Positions 43,636-52,525 of a stretch of DNA of 64,000 nt are shown piece by piece. Position numbers and translations under genes: made by a program. This DNA comes from an uncultured Bacteroidales bacterium (lineage in GTDB: Bacteria; Bacteroidota; Bacteroidia; Bacteroidales; Muribaculaceae). The notes beneath the pieces were generated by a model. The model did not search any database, was not told where the DNA came from, and saw nothing but the letters and a program-made list of their open reading frames with translations. Position 1 is the stretch's first letter; each line of letters opens with the position of its first letter. The DNA is taken from positions 1 to 64,000 of the forward strand of contig CANOUR010000003.1 of assembly GCA_947570265.1 (NCBI GenBank), read 5' to 3'.

Positions 43636-44379
43636 TTAAGTGTTTATATGGCATAGCTTTCCGGTCATGCGCAAGCGCGGCTTGAATCGGTTGCTGCATA
43701 TCGTTGGATCGGTCAGAGCCATGCCGATGCAATATTTGCTGAATCCCGACTGCTTTATCCGTAGCGTATTTAGTATCTGTGCTATGGGCGATGTCATGCG
43801 CCCGTTGCGTTTAAGCTCTATGATTGCCAGTCCATCAAGCGAGCATGTGATGCCACTTGTGAGATTGGTAAAGCGCAGTCCGGTGTCGATTGTCAGTCGC
43901 TCGCTCATTGCCTTGTCGACGAGTGTGATGCGGTTGAATCGGCTTTCGATGCGTGCATCAAGGCTATTGGTGTCATAGCCGGCGTTGTCGAGCAGGAAAG
44001 CGTGTCGGTCGTCGGGTTGGAGGTCAGCGGTCGCTATGCGGCGTTTGTCTGTGCGTCCTTTGTTGTTCTTGAGTTTTACCTCGAGAAACTCCAGCCCCGA
44101 GTTCTCGTAACGCCTTACCCTCACTTTCTTTCGGGTCAGACGTCCGTGAAGGTGGTGGTGATACATCTCTGCCTCGGGCGTGTCGTAATAGCACGAGTAG
44201 TAGGGCATCACCACCGATTTGCCGATCTGTTGCAGAGCGTATTCGGACGATGCCAGCTCAAGAAGTCGTGCGACAGTCTGCTCCGTGGTGACGAATTTGG
44301 TGTCGACACGATTCATAAGCCTCACGGTTTTCATCTGGTCGAGGCTTATTGTGGCAAAACAATCCGGAATCTGGAGCAT
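43636..44379 (-). CDS. VTC-domain polyphosphate polymerase
   Basis: The 247-residue protein is a triphosphate-tunnel metalloenzyme of the VTC family. Basic tunnel residues appear in NRVDTKFVT (23-31), RLTRKKVRVRRYENSG (about 80-95), KNNKGRTDKRR (about 104-114) and the acidic metal site in FLEVKLK and IIELKRNG (about 196-203). The C-terminal FSKYCIGMAL (about 217-226) also fits. It makes polyphosphate from ATP in yeast VTC4; bacterial members are assumed to do likewise. It is soluble and probably acts on DUF4956 at the inner membrane. It starts 11 bp after the dapB stop. Confidence 0.88.
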   Translation of the reverse strand: MLQIPDCFATISLDQMKTVRLMNRVDTKFVTTEQTVARLLELASSEYALQQIGKSVVMPYYSCYYDTPEAEMYHHHLHGRLTRKKVRVRRYENSGLEFLEVKLKNNKGRTDKRRIATADLQPDDRHAFLLDNAGYDTNSLDARIESRFNRITLVDKAMSERLTIDTGLRFTNLTSGITCSLDGLAIIELKRNGRMTSPIAQILNTLRIKQSGFSKYCIGMALTDPTICSNRFKPRLRMTGKLCHINT

Positions 44380-44390
44380 GTTGTCGTTTG

Positions 44391-45110
44391 TCAGAGAGCC
44401 GACATCAGTTCTGTCATCTTATGAAATCCCGGCTGTTGCTTTATAAGCCATTCGGCTGCGATGACAGCTCCGAGGGCGAATCCGTCACGCGATTTGGCGC
44501 GATGTTCGAGTGTGATGGTGTCGACGGCCGAATCCCATTTTATTATGTGAGTTCCTGGCACCTCTCCTTCTCTTTGATGTTCGATCAGCAATGTCGCAGG
44601 TTCGCCTGATTGCTCTGTCCATCTGTCGATGCGTTCCACCCGCTCGACAATGTCGTTGGCCAACGACACGGCAGTGCCGCTCGGATGATCGAGTTTATGG
44701 ATGTGGTGGATCTCGTTCATTGATGGCGTGTAGGTTGCGAAACGCTCCATCAATTCAGCAAGCTTGCGGTTGATCTCGAAGAAAATATTCACCCCGAGTG
44801 AGAAGTTGGATGTCCAGAAAAATTTGCCATTGGTCTCGTTTACGATCTTCTCCATCTCCTGCATGCGGTTGGTCCAGCCCGTAGAGCCACAAACGGTGGG
44901 TACACCCCGTTGCAGCGAGCGGGCGCAGTTGTTGAATGCTGTGTCAGGTGTGGTGAATTCGATCGCAGCGTCGGCCGATGCAAATGTTTCGCTGTCGATG
45001 TCGCTGATGTTGTCGATATCTATGCGGGCCACGATCTGGTGTCCCCGGCTGATAGCCATGCGTTCGACGGCATGACCCATCTTTCCGTATCCAATGAGAG
45101 CGATTTTCAT
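44391..45110 (-). CDS. dapB: 4-hydroxy-tetrahydrodipicolinate reductase
   Basis: DapB makes tetrahydrodipicolinate in the lysine and meso-diaminopimelate pathway. The 239-residue protein has the NAD(P)-binding GYGKMGHAVERMA (7-19), FTTPDTAFNN (about 52-61), SNFSLGVNIFFE (about 102-113) and the substrate loop HHIHKLDHPSGTA (about 135-147). It is shorter than the proteobacterial enzyme but normal for Bacteroidetes. It overlaps pdxB by 4 bp. Confidence 0.96.
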   Translation of the reverse strand: MKIALIGYGKMGHAVERMAISRGHQIVARIDIDNISDIDSETFASADAAIEFTTPDTAFNNCARSLQRGVPTVCGSTGWTNRMQEMEKIVNETNGKFFWTSNFSLGVNIFFEINRKLAELMERFATYTPSMNEIHHIHKLDHPSGTAVSLANDIVERVERIDRWTEQSGEPATLLIEHQREGEVPGTHIIKWDSAVDTITLEHRAKSRDGFALGAVIAAEWLIKQQPGFHKMTELMSAL

Positions 45111-46102
45111 GATCGGGAATCAATTTCGTTTCTGAAGTTATATGTGTTGCGCAGCATCTCGAAGTTTTTGCCACCGCTTTGTCGCAGTGCGTGTGTATCG
45201 GCCATTATGTCGTAGCTGTCAGCCGCAATGCGCTGTGTGATGCTTCGGGCTATGGGCGGCATTTCCTCCGGCAAAGCGGAGTCTATGCCGAAATGATCCG
45301 CTAACGCCTTGTAGATCATCAGTGATCCGCGCAGTTTTCCCTGCAGTGAATAGCCTGCGATGTGTGGAGTGGCCACATCTGCAAGCTCCAGCAGACGGGT
45401 GTCGATCATCGGCTCTTTTTCCCAGCAGTCGATAGCTGCGTGGATGCCGCGTTGTGCGATGGCCTGAAGCAGCGCGGATGTGTCGGTGACAGCACCACGG
45501 GAGGCATTCATCACGGTTGCTCCCTGTTTGAGCAACGATGCTATATGGTTGTCGAAGAGGTGATGTGTGCGATGTTTACCGGTTGACGTCAAGGGGGTGT
45601 GGAATGTGAGTATATCGGCCTGTGCGGCTACTTCCTCAAGGCTGAGCGGCAGACCTTTTGGCGGATCACATTCAAGTACTTTCATGCCGCAGCAACGGCC
45701 ATAATGTGCTACAATTGTGCCTACGTTGCCCACGCCGACAACTCCGAGTGTCAATCCTTCGAGGCTCTGATGCCGGTTTATGGCATCGGCAGCGGCTATA
45801 ACCCATTGGGCTACAGCTGGAGCATTGCATCCCGGAGCATTGGCCACTTCGATTCCGGCCGAAGCGCACCAGGACATGTCTATGTGGTCTGTACCTATGG
45901 TGGCTGAGCCTATGAATCCCACGTGGCTGCCCTCGAGCAGTGACGCGTCGCATTGTGTGCGTGTCCTGACTATCAGGGCATCGGCATTGGCCACGCTCTG
46001 GCGGTCGATGCTGTCGGGGGGCAAGGTTGTGACTTCTACTCCGTCGATAGCTGCGAGCCAACTTGGCAGAAACGGTATCTTATCATCGATTGTGATTTTC
46101 AT
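45107..46102 (-). CDS. pdxB: 4-phosphoerythronate dehydrogenase
   Basis: PdxB oxidises 4-phosphoerythronate in the DXP-dependent pyridoxal 5'-phosphate route; pdxJ of the same route is at 54.4 kb. The 331-residue D-2-hydroxyacid dehydrogenase has the N-terminal catalytic part, NAD-binding VVGVGNVGTIVAHYGRCCG (about 121-139), catalytic Arg in MNASRGAVTDT (about 197-207), Glu in CWEKEPM (about 221-227) and His in TPHIAGYSLQGKLRGS (about 239-254). The C-terminal dimerisation part distinguishes PdxB from SerA. The next gene downstream is dapB. Confidence 0.93.
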   Translation of the reverse strand: MKITIDDKIPFLPSWLAAIDGVEVTTLPPDSIDRQSVANADALIVRTRTQCDASLLEGSHVGFIGSATIGTDHIDMSWCASAGIEVANAPGCNAPAVAQWVIAAADAINRHQSLEGLTLGVVGVGNVGTIVAHYGRCCGMKVLECDPPKGLPLSLEEVAAQADILTFHTPLTSTGKHRTHHLFDNHIASLLKQGATVMNASRGAVTDTSALLQAIAQRGIHAAIDCWEKEPMIDTRLLELADVATPHIAGYSLQGKLRGSLMIYKALADHFGIDSALPEEMPPIARSITQRIAADSYDIMADTHALRQSGGKNFEMLRNTYNFRNEIDSRS

Positions 46103-46108
46103 CGCCGA

Positions 46109-47071
46109 TCAGATCATGCACCATATCCAGAGACCGGTGTAGATCACGCAAAGCAGCAGCATGGTCAGATATCCCCACCGGTATTTGATGCTAATGTGAA
46201 AAAAATGTCCGGCCTGAAAAGCCACGCAGACGTTGAGCAGCGGCACATAGAATGGCATGTTCGTCCAGTCAACGAGAGCTGCCAGGCCAGTGATCACGCC
46301 TATGACGGTGAGCAGACCGTTGAGCGCGCGTGCCTTGGCATTGTAGCTGTATATCTTCATCAGGTTGAACGCTCCGAGAATCAGCCCGGTGAACAGTGTG
46401 ACGCCTATGGTTGCGAAGAAATGTATGCGGTCTGATAGTTCGAGAGTGGCAAATGGATTGTCGAGCTCGGGCATTTGTGGTGTGGGAAATCCATCGGGCC
46501 ATAGTGCCCACCATAGCCACAGCGGGGTCACGATTCCCAATGCCGCGGCTGTGAGCGTGCGGAATTTCACAGCCCTCATCTGGCCTATGCCCATTATGAA
46601 CACAGGGATGTAGACCATGAAACCATATTGGGTCAACGCTCCGGCCGCGAGGAGCAGGAACACCAGAAATATGCGCTTTGCGCCCCGCCGGGGTGAATTG
46701 TAGACCGAGTACATCATCAGCATAGCCACCATCACGATCAGTGCCAGCAATGTACCGCCCGCAAATCGTGTCGACACTGCCGGCGTGGCTGCGTTCATCA
46801 GCAGAAACAGGCCGATGAATGTCACCGAAAACGAACGCAGTATGTTGTATTGGTTGTTGATCCACGCCATTGTCGCCGCTGTGGCTATGAGCACGCATAT
46901 GTTGGTGACGAACGATGACAGCGGATGACCGAAAAGCCATTGCGAAGGCGATTCAAGGGCAAAGCCGCGATGGGCTATGAACGACATCACGTCGGCTCCC
47001 GAGATCCATGAAATCCAGGAGGCGGTCAGTGCCAATGCAGCGAGCAGTCCCGCCATCGGGCGCGACTGCAC
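46109..47071 (-). CDS. Polytopic membrane protein of unknown function
   Basis: The 320-residue inner-membrane protein has about eight or nine helices. The N-terminal pattern SRPMAGLLAALALTASWISW (3-22), followed by SFIAHRGFALESPSQWLFG (about 30-48), looks conserved in Bacteroidales, but I cannot name a function. The listed start is GTG. The frame stays open upstream into the purD stop region, and residues there (RERNIALFVQS) also look conserved, so the true start may lie slightly upstream at a rare codon. It lies between purD and pdxB, 6 bp from pdxB. Confidence 0.7.
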   Translation of the reverse strand: MQSRPMAGLLAALALTASWISWISGADVMSFIAHRGFALESPSQWLFGHPLSSFVTNICVLIATAATMAWINNQYNILRSFSVTFIGLFLLMNAATPAVSTRFAGGTLLALIVMVAMLMMYSVYNSPRRGAKRIFLVFLLLAAGALTQYGFMVYIPVFIMGIGQMRAVKFRTLTAAALGIVTPLWLWWALWPDGFPTPQMPELDNPFATLELSDRIHFFATIGVTLFTGLILGAFNLMKIYSYNAKARALNGLLTVIGVITGLAALVDWTNMPFYVPLLNVCVAFQAGHFFHISIKYRWGYLTMLLLCVIYTGLWIWCMI

Positions 47072-47100
47072 GAACAGGGCAATATTACGTTCTCTTGTTG

Positions 47101-48381
47101 TCAGAGGCTTAAAAGATCCTGGCCGATGTCACGGCGATAATATTTTCCATCAAATCCGATTTTCGCAACACCTTCCATCGATCGTGACAGCGCATCGGCT
47201 GTATCGTTGCCCAGAGAGCTGACAGCGATCACGCGTCCGCCCGATGTCACAAGTCTGCCATCGGCATCGCGTGCCGTTCCGGCGTGAAATATGATGGTGT
47301 CGGAGTTGATGTCGTCGGCTATGTCGATTATATGTCCTTTGGGATAGCTGCCGGGATAGCCCTGGCTGACGGTCATCACTGTCACGCAGGCTTTTGGCGA
47401 GATGTCGAGGCGCATATCGCCCAGATCGCCAAGAGCGGCGGCACGCATCAGTGCCACGAGATCCGACTCGATGCGTGGCATGACGGCTTCGGTCTCGGGA
47501 TCGCCCATACGCACGTTGTATTCGATCACCATAGGGTCTCCACCCACATTTATCAGTCCCAGGAATATGAAACCACGGTAGTCTATACCATCGGAGAGCA
47601 GACCATCGATCGTGGGACGTATGATGCGTTCGTCAACTTTGCGCATGAAAGTTTCGTCAGCGAAAACTACAGGGCTTACTGCTCCCATTCCTCCGGTGTT
47701 GGGGCCGGTGTCGCCTTCGCCGATGCGTTTGTAGTCTTTTGCTACAGGGAGTGTCCTGTAGCCGCCATTACCGTCTGTAAGCACGAATACCGAACATTCG
47801 ATGCCCGACAGGAATTCTTCAATCACCACCGTTGCCGACGATTTGCCGAACATGCCTCCGAGCATTTCGCGCAGTGCGTCGCGTGCCTGTTCGATATTGT
47901 CGATTATGAGCACTCCCTTGCCGGCTGCCAGACCATCGGCCTTTAGCACATAAGGAGGCTGCAATTCATCGAGAAATGACAGTCCGTCGCCGAGAGTCTC
48001 GGCAGTGAAGGAGCGGTAGCGTGCGGTCGGTATGCCGTGGCGTGCCATGAACCGTTTGGCGAAGTCTTTGCTGCCTTCGAGCATGGCGCCAGCCTTGCAC
48101 GGGCCGACTACGGGCAGTCCGGGACGGCGCTCGGCCATGAAATCTGTGATGCCGGCCACGAGAGGGTCTTCATTGCCAACGACAATCATGTCGATGCCGT
48201 TTTCGGCCACAAACGCATCGATAGCTTCAAAATCCATGGGCGACAGAGCCACGTTCGTGCCATATGACGGTGTACCGCCGTTGCCCGGGGCGATGTAGAG
48301 ATTGGTGCAGAGTGTCGATTGCGACATTTTCCAGGCGAGTGCCGATTCCCGTCCGCCTGATCCGAGCAGCAGTATGTTCAT
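47101..48381 (-). CDS. purD: Phosphoribosylamine-glycine ligase
   Basis: PurD joins phosphoribosylamine and glycine with ATP in de novo purine synthesis. The 426-residue ATP-grasp protein begins MNILLLGSGGRESALAWKM, has PYVLKADGLAAGKGVLI (about 144-160), GDTGPNTGGMGAVSP (about 219-233) and EYNVRMGDPETEAVMPR (about 281-297), all diagnostic. Length is standard. The gene stands 35 bp downstream of the THUMP methyltransferase on the same strand. Confidence 0.98.
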   Translation of the reverse strand: MNILLLGSGGRESALAWKMSQSTLCTNLYIAPGNGGTPSYGTNVALSPMDFEAIDAFVAENGIDMIVVGNEDPLVAGITDFMAERRPGLPVVGPCKAGAMLEGSKDFAKRFMARHGIPTARYRSFTAETLGDGLSFLDELQPPYVLKADGLAAGKGVLIIDNIEQARDALREMLGGMFGKSSATVVIEEFLSGIECSVFVLTDGNGGYRTLPVAKDYKRIGEGDTGPNTGGMGAVSPVVFADETFMRKVDERIIRPTIDGLLSDGIDYRGFIFLGLINVGGDPMVIEYNVRMGDPETEAVMPRIESDLVALMRAAALGDLGDMRLDISPKACVTVMTVSQGYPGSYPKGHIIDIADDINSDTIIFHAGTARDADGRLVTSGGRVIAVSSLGNDTADALSRSMEGVAKIGFDGKYYRRDIGQDLLSL

Positions 48382-48416
48382 GATTTTATGTTGGATATGA
48401 TTGTGTGGGTGAGAGA

Positions 48417-49925
48417 TTAATCTTTGTTGTCAGTCGGGGTGGAGTTGTCGGTGTCCGGACGTTTCCATCCGCGGCGCTGACGCATCACGGTGCCTCCGCC
48501 AAGTTTCGGCTTGCGGCCAAGTATATCTTTTAGCGCATGGACGTTGCGGCGTTTAGCCAATGGATTCTCGGATTCCTCCTCATCGCGCCGCGGGCGGAAA
48601 TCACCTTTGTCGCCTTTTTTGAAATCGTGGTCTTTTCTAAACGGCTTGCGGTCTTTCTTGAAATCACGGTCTTTTTTGAAGTCGCGGTCTTTCTTGAATG
48701 GCTTGCGATCCTTGCGGTGATCCGATTCCTCAGGAGCGGCTGTCTTGATGCTTCCTCCTTCGGCTCGGAAGGTGTTGTAGTCGCCTTCGAATATCACATA
48801 TTCACGCAGTTCGCATTCGAGAGATCCGTTGAGCAACGGCATCTTGGTCGACGGAGCTAACCCGATCTTGTAGAAATATTCGTCGCGGTATCCTATCACC
48901 CATGCGTGATAACCCTTGAACACATTTTTGAGTTTTGTGCCGAGAAGACGGTACAGACCTTCCATATCTTCAACCGCAATGCGCTCTCCATAAGGGGGAT
49001 TGGTCACCATCACGCCCTCAATGCCGTCCTCAGGACTTTCCTCCCATTGCGACAGAGCCTTGTGGCGCAGGTCGATGTATTTTCCAACGCCGGCGCTCTT
49101 TATGTTGCGTTCAGCTATCGCCACCGCCTTTGGTGAGATGTCGGCACCGTATATCTTGTGGTCGAATGTGCGTTCTTTCGAGTCGTCGTGATATATGCTC
49201 TCGAATAGTTCACGGTCGAAGTCGGGCCACTGTTCAAATGCGAAATTACGGCGGTAAATGCCCGGCATGATGTTGGCTGCAATGAGCGCGGCCTCTATCA
49301 GAAATGTTCCTGAGCCGCACATGGGGTCGACGAGCGGACAATCGCCGCGCCAACCGCTCTTGAGCAGAATGCCGGCGGCAAGCACTTCATTGATCGGTGC
49401 ATCGGTTTGTGCCACACGATATCCGCGCTTGTGAAGTGATTCTCCCGACGAATCGAGCGAAATCGTGACGTCGGTGCCTGAAATGTGTACGTTGAGCATC
49501 ACGTCGGCGTCGTGAAGTCTGACGCCGGGGCGTTTTCCCGCGCCGAGACGATCCTGAAAGCGGTCGACAATGGCGTCTTTCACACGATAGGTCACGTAGC
49601 GTGAATGCTTGAACTCATCGCTGTTGACCACGGGATCGATCGAGAATGTCTTTTCGATGGTCAGGAGTCTCTCCCACTCCATCTCCTTGACACGGTCGTA
49701 AAGTTCATCGGGGTCGTGTGCCTCAAACTTGCATATCGGTTTGAGTATGCGGAGTGCTGTGCGGCAACACATGTTCGCGCGGTAGAGCATCTCAAGATCA
49801 CCCTCGAAGGCCACCATGCGACGCCCGGGTTCGACATTCGCCGCACCCAGGTCGCGAAGTTCTCCGGCCAATATATCCTCAAGACCCTGAAAGGTCTTGG
49901 CCACCATTTCAAACTGTTGTGACAT
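48417..49925 (-). CDS. THUMP-domain class I SAM-dependent RNA methyltransferase (RlmL-N-like)
   Basis: The 502-residue protein has an N-terminal THUMP/ferredoxin-like RNA-binding part (about 1-160), a Rossmann methyltransferase with MCGSGTFLIEAALIA (about 200-215) and the catalytic NPPYGERI (about 308-315). A highly charged tail (about 400-500) contains KKDRDFKKDRDF-type repeats. The family methylates guanosine N2 in 23S rRNA (RlmL m2G2445 type). The start MSQQF was preferred to the ATG 6 codons upstream because the -7 promoter element lies close by. The repeated lysine/aspartate tail is unusual in length and probably binds RNA. Confidence 0.9.
   Translation of the reverse strand: MSQQFEMVAKTFQGLEDILAGELRDLGAANVEPGRRMVAFEGDLEMLYRANMCCRTALRILKPICKFEAHDPDELYDRVKEMEWERLLTIEKTFSIDPVVNSDEFKHSRYVTYRVKDAIVDRFQDRLGAGKRPGVRLHDADVMLNVHISGTDVTISLDSSGESLHKRGYRVAQTDAPINEVLAAGILLKSGWRGDCPLVDPMCGSGTFLIEAALIAANIMPGIYRRNFAFEQWPDFDRELFESIYHDDSKERTFDHKIYGADISPKAVAIAERNIKSAGVGKYIDLRHKALSQWEESPEDGIEGVMVTNPPYGERIAVEDMEGLYRLLGTKLKNVFKGYHAWVIGYRDEYFYKIGLAPSTKMPLLNGSLECELREYVIFEGDYNTFRAEGGSIKTAAPEESDHRKDRKPFKKDRDFKKDRDFKKDRKPFRKDHDFKKGDKGDFRPRRDEEESENPLAKRRNVHALKDILGRKPKLGGGTVMRQRRGWKRPDTDNSTPTDNKD
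48590..48720 (-). repeat. In-gene tandem repeats encoding K-K-D-R-D/K-x-F units
   Basis: The DNA in the 3' part of the methyltransferase gene repeats a 21-24 bp unit several times, giving units such as FKKDRDFKKDRDFKKDRKPF in the protein. The copies are short, in frame and nearly identical, as expected from replication slippage. It is not a CRISPR array. Confidence 0.7.
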
Positions 49926-49950
49926 CGTTTTTGTAAAAAGCAATTTTGTG

Positions 49951-49958
49951 CAAAGTTA
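49951..49958 (-). promoter_or_regulatory. Putative -7 element for the methyltransferase-purD transcript
   Basis: The minus strand reads TAACTTTG (CAAAGTTA on +) 25 bp before the chosen start at 49925, in the 93 bp gap after trmD. No TTTG at 19-21 bp spacing was found. Confidence 0.5.
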
Positions 49959-50018
49959 CGAAAATTCCGTCACAAACCCTCAACGCACATTACAATTCGG
50001 CATGTGTGCTCTGCCGTG

Positions 50019-50699
50019 TCAGCTGTCGGCGAGCAGATCGGGACGTAGCCGGCGGGTGCGTTCTATCGCCTGATCGTGTCGCCATTGGTCTATGTTGGCC
50101 TGATGTCCCGACAAAAGTATGTCGGGCACGCGCCAGCCTTTGTATTCGGCCGGACGTGTATAGATCGGAGGAGCCAGCAGATTGTCCTGAAATGAATCGG
50201 TCAATGCGCTTTGTTCGTCACCTATGGCTCCGGGGATGAGGCGCACTATCGCATCGGTGATCACTATGGCAGGCATTTCACCGCCTGTGAGCACATAGTC
50301 GCCTATCGATATCTCACGGGTGATCAGATGTTCCCTGATACGCTGGTCGATGCCTTTGTAGTGGCCGCAAAGTATTATGATGTTGTCGAGCAGCGACATG
50401 CTGTTGGCCATGGGCTGTGTGAGCAGTTCGCCGTCAGGTGATGTGAATATAACTTCGTCGTATGTGCGCTCTGTCTTTAATGCTGTGATCGCACGGTCAA
50501 CCGGTTCGATCTGCATCACCATGCCGGCTTCACCGCCGAAGGGATAGTCATCGACCTTGCGGTAGCGGTTGGTGGTGTAGTCGCGTAGATTATGAACATG
50601 GATCTCGGCCAACCCCTTGTCCTGCGCTCGTTTGAGAATCGAGCACGACAACGGTGACACAAGCATTTCGGGAAGGACTGTGAGTATGTCGATGCGCAT
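50019..50699 (-). CDS. trmD: tRNA (guanosine(37)-N1)-methyltransferase
   Basis: TrmD methylates G37 of tRNAs reading CNN codons and prevents frameshifting. The 226-residue SPOUT protein starts [12 protein letters not shown], which was preferred to an in-frame ATG 36 codons upstream because that extension overlaps the preceding gene. It has the trefoil-knot motifs [11 protein letters not shown] (about 136-146) and [17 protein letters not shown] (about 196-212). Length is typical for Bacteroidetes. The guanylyltransferase gene lies 29 bp upstream on the same strand. Confidence 0.96.
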   Translation of the reverse strand: MRIDILTVLPEMLVSPLSCSILKRAQDKGLAEIHVHNLRDYTTNRYRKVDDYPFGGEAGMVMQIEPVDRAITALKTERTYDEVIFTSPDGELLTQPMANSMSLLDNIIILCGHYKGIDQRIREHLITREISIGDYVLTGGEMPAIVITDAIVRLIPGAIGDEQSALTDSFQDNLLAPPIYTRPAEYKGWRVPDILLSGHQANIDQWRHDQAIERTRRLRPDLLADS

Positions 50700-50728
50700 G
50701 GTGGCGAAGTTGTTGGTTAGCAGGTGTG

Positions 50729-51814
50729 TCAGATGTATTTTCCGTCGAAGCTGATTTTCACGTCGTTGACGATTTGTTTGATCTCCTGCTCGTCGGATTT
50801 CGGGCACACGAGCAGCACGTCGTCGGAATCGGCAACGATATAATCGTTCAGGTTTTTGACTACGATCAGCTTGTCGGGATTGTTGACTGCGAAAATATTG
50901 CCTGTCGATCCGTAGGCGAGCACGTTGCAGCGCTGTGTGACGTTTGCGTGATTGTTCTTGGGAGAATGGTCATAGAGCGCGCTCCAAGTGCCGAGATCGC
51001 TCCATCCGAATGATGCGCACTCGACGAATACGTTGGCGGCTTTTTCCATCACGGCATAGTCCACCGATATGCCGGGGCAGCCAGGAAATTCACGGTCTAT
51101 GAATTCTGTCTCTTTGTCTGTTGCAAACAATCCGGATCCTTTGTCGAACACCGAGGCGAGGTCGGGCGCGCAAGTGTGCAGTGCGCTGATTATGGATCGT
51201 GCGCTCCACATGAAAATACCCGAGTTCCAGAAAAACTCGCCGGTGTCGAGAAACACTCTCGCAAGCTCAGCATCAGGCTTTTCAGTGAAGGTTTTCACTT
51301 TCAATATGCCGTCGGCTGCCATCGGCCCGATCTGTATGTAGCCATATCCTGTCTCCGGGCGCGAGGGTGTTATGCCAAGAGTGAGAAGGGCATCGTTGTG
51401 TTCGACAAAGTCAAATCCTTTTTTCACACATTGCTCGAAAATGCTCTCGCGTGTGATGAGGTGATCGCTTGGTGTGACTATCATGGATGCCTCGGGATCG
51501 ATTGCAGCGATATGGTATGCAGCCCATGCCACACACGGCGCGGTGTTGCGCCTGGCTGGTTCTGCGAGGATCTGGCTGTCTGCCAGTTCTGGCAGCTGCT
51601 CTTTGATCAGCGGGGCATAATCGGCATTGGTGACCACGATCACGTTCTCTGGATTTACCAGTGGCAGAATGCGGTCATAGCTCATCTGCAGCAGGGTGCG
51701 TCCCGTGCCGAAGAAGTCGATGAACTGTTTGGGCATGCCTGTGCGGCTATATGGCCAGAAACGGCTGCCAATGCCGCCGCACATTATCACGCAATATCTG
51801 TGGGGATCGATCAT
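50729..51814 (-). CDS. manC: Mannose-1-phosphate guanylyltransferase
   Basis: The enzyme makes GDP-mannose from mannose 1-phosphate and GTP for capsule, LPS and GDP-fucose synthesis. The 361-residue nucleotidyltransferase has the signature [21 protein letters not shown] (about 11-31), IVTPSDHLI (about 112-120), [25 protein letters not shown] (about 178-202) and a beta-helix-like C-terminus. There is no attached phosphomannose isomerase domain, as usual in Bacteroidetes. It overlaps the zinc-ribbon gene by 4 bp. Confidence 0.92.
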   Translation of the reverse strand: MIDPHRYCVIMCGGIGSRFWPYSRTGMPKQFIDFFGTGRTLLQMSYDRILPLVNPENVIVVTNADYAPLIKEQLPELADSQILAEPARRNTAPCVAWAAYHIAAIDPEASMIVTPSDHLITRESIFEQCVKKGFDFVEHNDALLTLGITPSRPETGYGYIQIGPMAADGILKVKTFTEKPDAELARVFLDTGEFFWNSGIFMWSARSIISALHTCAPDLASVFDKGSGLFATDKETEFIDREFPGCPGISVDYAVMEKAANVFVECASFGWSDLGTWSALYDHSPKNNHANVTQRCNVLAYGSTGNIFAVNNPDKLIVVKNLNDYIVADSDDVLLVCPKSDEQEIKQIVNDVKISFDGKYI

Positions 51815-52506
51815 TGTGTTGTAGTTTTTTCAGTAGTGTCGGATGAGTGTGCCGCCTGGCGGCTCAGTGGTGCGACAGTGATGACACGCTCCTCGGCCTG
51901 AGATGGTGTCGTTGTCGCTGTTTGAACTGCCGGACGTGCCGCTGGCTTGGATGTTGCCCGATTGGCCACGGTGTCGGCTGTGTTGTGCATTGTCGTGTCG
52001 GGGTCTGTTGATGCGGCTACTGACAATGAATCACTCTCATATTGGTCAATCATCTCTTCATCGACGGATTCTTCCTCGACTTTGTCGACAGGCGAGGTGA
52101 AATAGAAATAGAGCACTACACCGAGCAGCAATATGAACACGCTGAGAAACAACCACACTTTGTTACGCTCGTTTTTCCGGTGCGACTCTTTGTAGTCTTC
52201 AGGATCTTCTTCAGGATTTTCTTCAGGTTCGGTCTCGGGCACCAGTCCGCATTCATCGGCTGTTGCCGACACTTTGCTTTCCTCGGCTTCCTGATGAGTA
52301 TCTACCGTAGTGTCTGTCTCATCCTGAGGCTGTGCCGCGGGTTCTGGCTGGTCATTCTCAATGGCTTTGCGTATTGCGGCGAGGGCTTCGGGTTCATGGC
52401 CGTCGGGGTGCGCGGCATTGAGGTGGGTGGGATAGCCGCAACCTGGGCAGAAGAGTGATTTGCTTGATATTTCGCGACCGCATTCGTCGCATTTGATAAT
52501 TGACAT
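51811..52506 (-). CDS. Zinc-ribbon single-span membrane protein
   Basis: The 231-residue protein begins with a zinc ribbon (C6, C9, C20, C23 in CDECGREI and FCPGCGYPT). A long acidic low-complexity linker (about 30-110), one membrane helix (VWLFLSVFILLLGVVLYFYF, about 118-137) and a Ser/Thr-rich extracytoplasmic tail follow. Function is unknown; such proteins may be scaffolds. It lies between manC and the tonB gene, 19 bp after tonB, and may be part of that transcript. Confidence 0.8.
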   Translation of the reverse strand: MSIIKCDECGREISSKSLFCPGCGYPTHLNAAHPDGHEPEALAAIRKAIENDQPEPAAQPQDETDTTVDTHQEAEESKVSATADECGLVPETEPEENPEEDPEDYKESHRKNERNKVWLFLSVFILLLGVVLYFYFTSPVDKVEEESVDEEMIDQYESDSLSVAASTDPDTTMHNTADTVANRATSKPAARPAVQTATTTPSQAEERVITVAPLSRQAAHSSDTTEKTTTQ

Positions 52507-52525
52507 ATAGGGCTGATCAAATCTG

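Noticed and set aside
48590..48720. Possible CRISPR-like repeats
   Set aside because: The units are contiguous, in frame and have no unique spacers; they encode a repeated protein tail.
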